From NCBI GenBank assembly GCA_900767495.1, contig CAAFZH010000022.1:1-16888 (forward strand): a stretch of DNA of 16,888 bases. Reading direction: 5' to 3'. Source of the stretch: Clostridia bacterium (GTDB lineage: Bacteria > Bacillota > Clostridia > Christensenellales > Borkfalkiaceae). The position numbers and the translations under genes are program-made. The notes under the pieces were generated by a model. That model did not search any database, had not been told where the DNA came from, and saw only the letters and a program-made list of their open reading frames with translations. The first letter of the stretch is position 1; the number at the start of each line of letters is the position of its first letter. Of the stretch, positions 15,300 to 16,888 are shown piece after piece.

Positions 15300-16565
15300 T
15301 CAAATTGACAACGTTTTTTCAGGTTCGCAATTTTTGCCTAAAAGTTTATAATAGATATGAACTTCGCGCGTGCCTGTTTTATCTCCCGGAGCCGCGCCAA
15401 TCGTAATACCTTCGATAAGTTGCATGCACATTTCGCGGGTGAGTTCCCGAACGTCGTACTGTTTGATCCTCCGTATAAATTCCTCAACGTCTGTTTCGTT
15501 TTTTACCGAAGCGGATAGTTTTCCTTCAATTTCGTCTATTTCCGTTTTTAATCTGTTTTGTTCTTCCGTATAATTTGCGAGAAGTTTTACGCAGATTTCT
15601 TCGGGAATCTTCTGAGAAACTTTATCCTCATATACGGACAAAATCAGTTTTTCGAGTTCTAAGTAACGACGTTGTTTCGTTTTTAACGCTTTTTTATCGG
15701 CGTTGACCGCAGCAATCGTCGCTTGTTCTTTTCTCTTGAGAAATTCGTCGCGGGCTTGCTTTTCGTTTCTCATTACAAAGTCCGCTTTCGCGCGGATATC
15801 GCTTAAAACGAGTTCTTCGATAACTTCGCGGCGTATGTAATGATTAAAACAGTAATATTTTCCGAATCGAGAATGGTTGCCGCAGATGTAATGATATCGA
15901 ATACGCTTTTCCGGATGTCTTTTTGAAGGCTTCAGGTCTTGTTGCCAGAGTTTCATTTTTCCGCCGCAATCGGCGCAGAACATCAATCCCGATAACACTT
16001 GCATTGTTCCTCTTGCCGTATGCTTTCCGTGCCCGATTGCAAATTCGTCGAGTTCGCGGCATTTATCCCACAGTTCCTGTGTAACGATTGCTTCAAACGC
16101 ATTCTGAAATACGATAGGCTCGCGGTCTACGCGCCGTTTGTTTTTATACGAAACGGTAGTATAGCGCAAACGAACGAGATGACCGAGATACGTCGGGTTC
16201 TTCAGAATGCTCCGCAAAATACTGTCCGCCCATAAGTTTTTATTCGGCTTTTTGTTGGTTATTCCGAATTTTTCATACAGGTAAACGGCGGGGATAGGAA
16301 CTTTTTCGTCGTTGAGAACTGTGTAAATTTCTTTATACGTTTTACAACTCGCTCTCATCCCGAAAATACGCCGAACAATTGTTGCGGCAGGCTCGTCCCT
16401 TACGGGAAGTGCTTTATCGTCCGAACCTTTTACATAACCATAGGGCGCATGGGTCGAGCGGTATTTTCCCGCTTTCGCATTCGCTTCGGCTACGGCTCGG
16501 ATTTTTTTACTCGTATTTGCCGAATGCCATTCGTTGAAAACGTTCATTATCGGCATCATATCCAT
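15300..16565 (-). pseudogene. Large serine recombinase lacking its catalytic domain
   Basis: 421 residues from the first ATG; the ATG at 16559 has a better-spaced AGGA. The product begins MDMMPIMNVFNEWHSANTSK, which in intact relatives is the hinge after the serine catalytic domain. The recombinase domain (about 36-170), zinc ribbon (C197, C200, C228, C239), coiled coil (about 255-350) and a DUF4368-like C-terminus (TREVHIYYKLLGKN, near 398-412) are all present. The roughly 130 residues carrying the nucleophilic serine are missing. Upstream the frame runs only eight codons (a remnant reading NANTNSAG) to a stop. The rest is uninterrupted, so the loss looks recent, or the fragment is still expressed as a DNA-binding protein. 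It is not expected to be an active integrase. Confidence 0.8.
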
Positions 16566-16581
16566 TCCTGCGCTGTTCGTA

Positions 16582-16731
16582 TTAGCATTTTAGACCGATT
16601 TCGCGATAAACGCGGTTTTCGGCTATTTTTTGTAACACGGTATTTAAATCTTTTTGCCCCGCGTAATGGCTTGTAACTGCAAACTTTTGCCCCTTAATCA
16701 TATATTCCTGCCTTGTAACATTTTGTTTCAT
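16582..16731 (-). CDS. Small TnpW-like protein beside the recombinase
   Basis: A 49-residue frame starts MKQNVTRQEY and continues with IKGQKFAVTSHYAGQKDLNT, then VLQKIAENRVYREIGLKC. An internal ATG at 16699-16701 (MIKGQ) is a likelier start, having CAGGAA upstream. The pattern of a short beta-hairpin (G-x-x-F-x-V-x-S-H-Y) followed by a helix (VLQKIAENR) resembles the small TnpW-type proteins that often precede large serine recombinase genes in Clostridia; this is recalled, not searched. It ends 16 bp before the truncated recombinase, exactly where the catalytic domain should be. Its last residues may therefore be altered by the deletion. Confidence 0.5.
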   Translation of the reverse strand: MKQNVTRQEYMIKGQKFAVTSHYAGQKDLNTVLQKIAENRVYREIGLKC

Positions 16732-16808
16732 ACAAAGCAAATATTAAACAAACGCTCGACGATCCGGCGAAATTAAAACGACGTTCGAAAATCAAATAGA
16801 CATTATAA

Positions 16809-16834
16809 AAGCCATAGGCGTTTTCCTATGGCTT
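16809..16834 (-). terminator. Hairpin, probable terminator of a gene beyond the right edge
   Basis: AAGCCATAGG (16809-16818) and CCTATGGCTT (16825-16834) are perfect 10-bp partners with a 6-base loop. On the minus strand TTTATAAT follows, a short and imperfect T-run. It would end a minus-strand gene lying outside the window, and would separate it from the recombinase region. Confidence 0.5.
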
Positions 16835-16888
16835 AGATTATGCTCGATTTTAATTCAAAAATAAACGAATTTTCAAATTAAATATTTC

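Noticed and set aside
14639..16888. Functional integrase and intact mobile element
   Set aside because: Both recombinases lack the catalytic domain, no attachment-site repeats were found in the window, and the cargo is limited to a broken sigma-like gene.
1..16888. CRISPR array, tRNA, rRNA or riboswitch
   Set aside because: No regularly spaced repeats, cloverleaf-type sequence, rRNA signature or recognisable riboswitch core was seen on either strand. A covariance-model scan would be the decisive test.

Overview
The window looks like chromosome from an uncultured, probably gut-dwelling member of the Clostridia. This is inferred from the strong AGGAGG-type ribosome binding sites, the many secreted proteins with Clostridia-style signal peptides and lipoboxes, the moderate GC content, and Clostridia-type large serine recombinases. 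The Christensenellales/Borkfalkiaceae group would fit the style of the secreted proteins, but this was not tested.

Positions 42-13822 hold one long minus-strand operon for carbohydrate capture and breakdown, read from right to left. A good sigma-A promoter (TTGACT, 17-bp spacer, TAAAAT) lies at 13896-13924. In transcription order the genes are: a MalG-type ABC sugar permease; a cytoplasmic TIM-barrel-like hydrolase that overlaps the permease by 4 bp (ATGA); a MalF-type permease with a TTG start; a large secreted protein of concanavalin/LamG-like modules with a Cys-containing C-terminal membrane tail; a lipoprotein paralogue of the hydrolase; a sugar-binding lipoprotein; an AraC-family regulator; a GH78-type alpha-L-rhamnosidase; a 47-residue peptide of unknown function; and a second large secreted protein of LamG-like modules. 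Most gaps are under 20 bp. No ATP-binding subunit is encoded here, so the transporter probably uses a shared MsmK-type ATPase.

The working model is inference. The two large secreted proteins bind a rhamnose-containing glycan at the cell surface. The lipoprotein hydrolase trims it outside the cell. The binding protein and two permeases import oligosaccharides. The soluble hydrolase paralogue and the rhamnosidase finish them in the cytoplasm, and the AraC protein senses an intermediate.

Positions 13823-14170 form a regulatory region between divergent transcripts, with both promoters and several inverted repeats.

Positions 14171-16888 look like the decayed remains of an integrative element. 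They hold a plus-strand sigma-70 region-4-like gene broken at a run of seven A's, the C-terminal part of one large serine recombinase with its own terminator, a second large serine recombinase that lacks its catalytic domain, a 49-residue TnpW-like ORF fused against the deletion point, and a terminator-like hairpin at the right edge. No tRNA, rRNA, CRISPR array or intact insertion sequence was seen.
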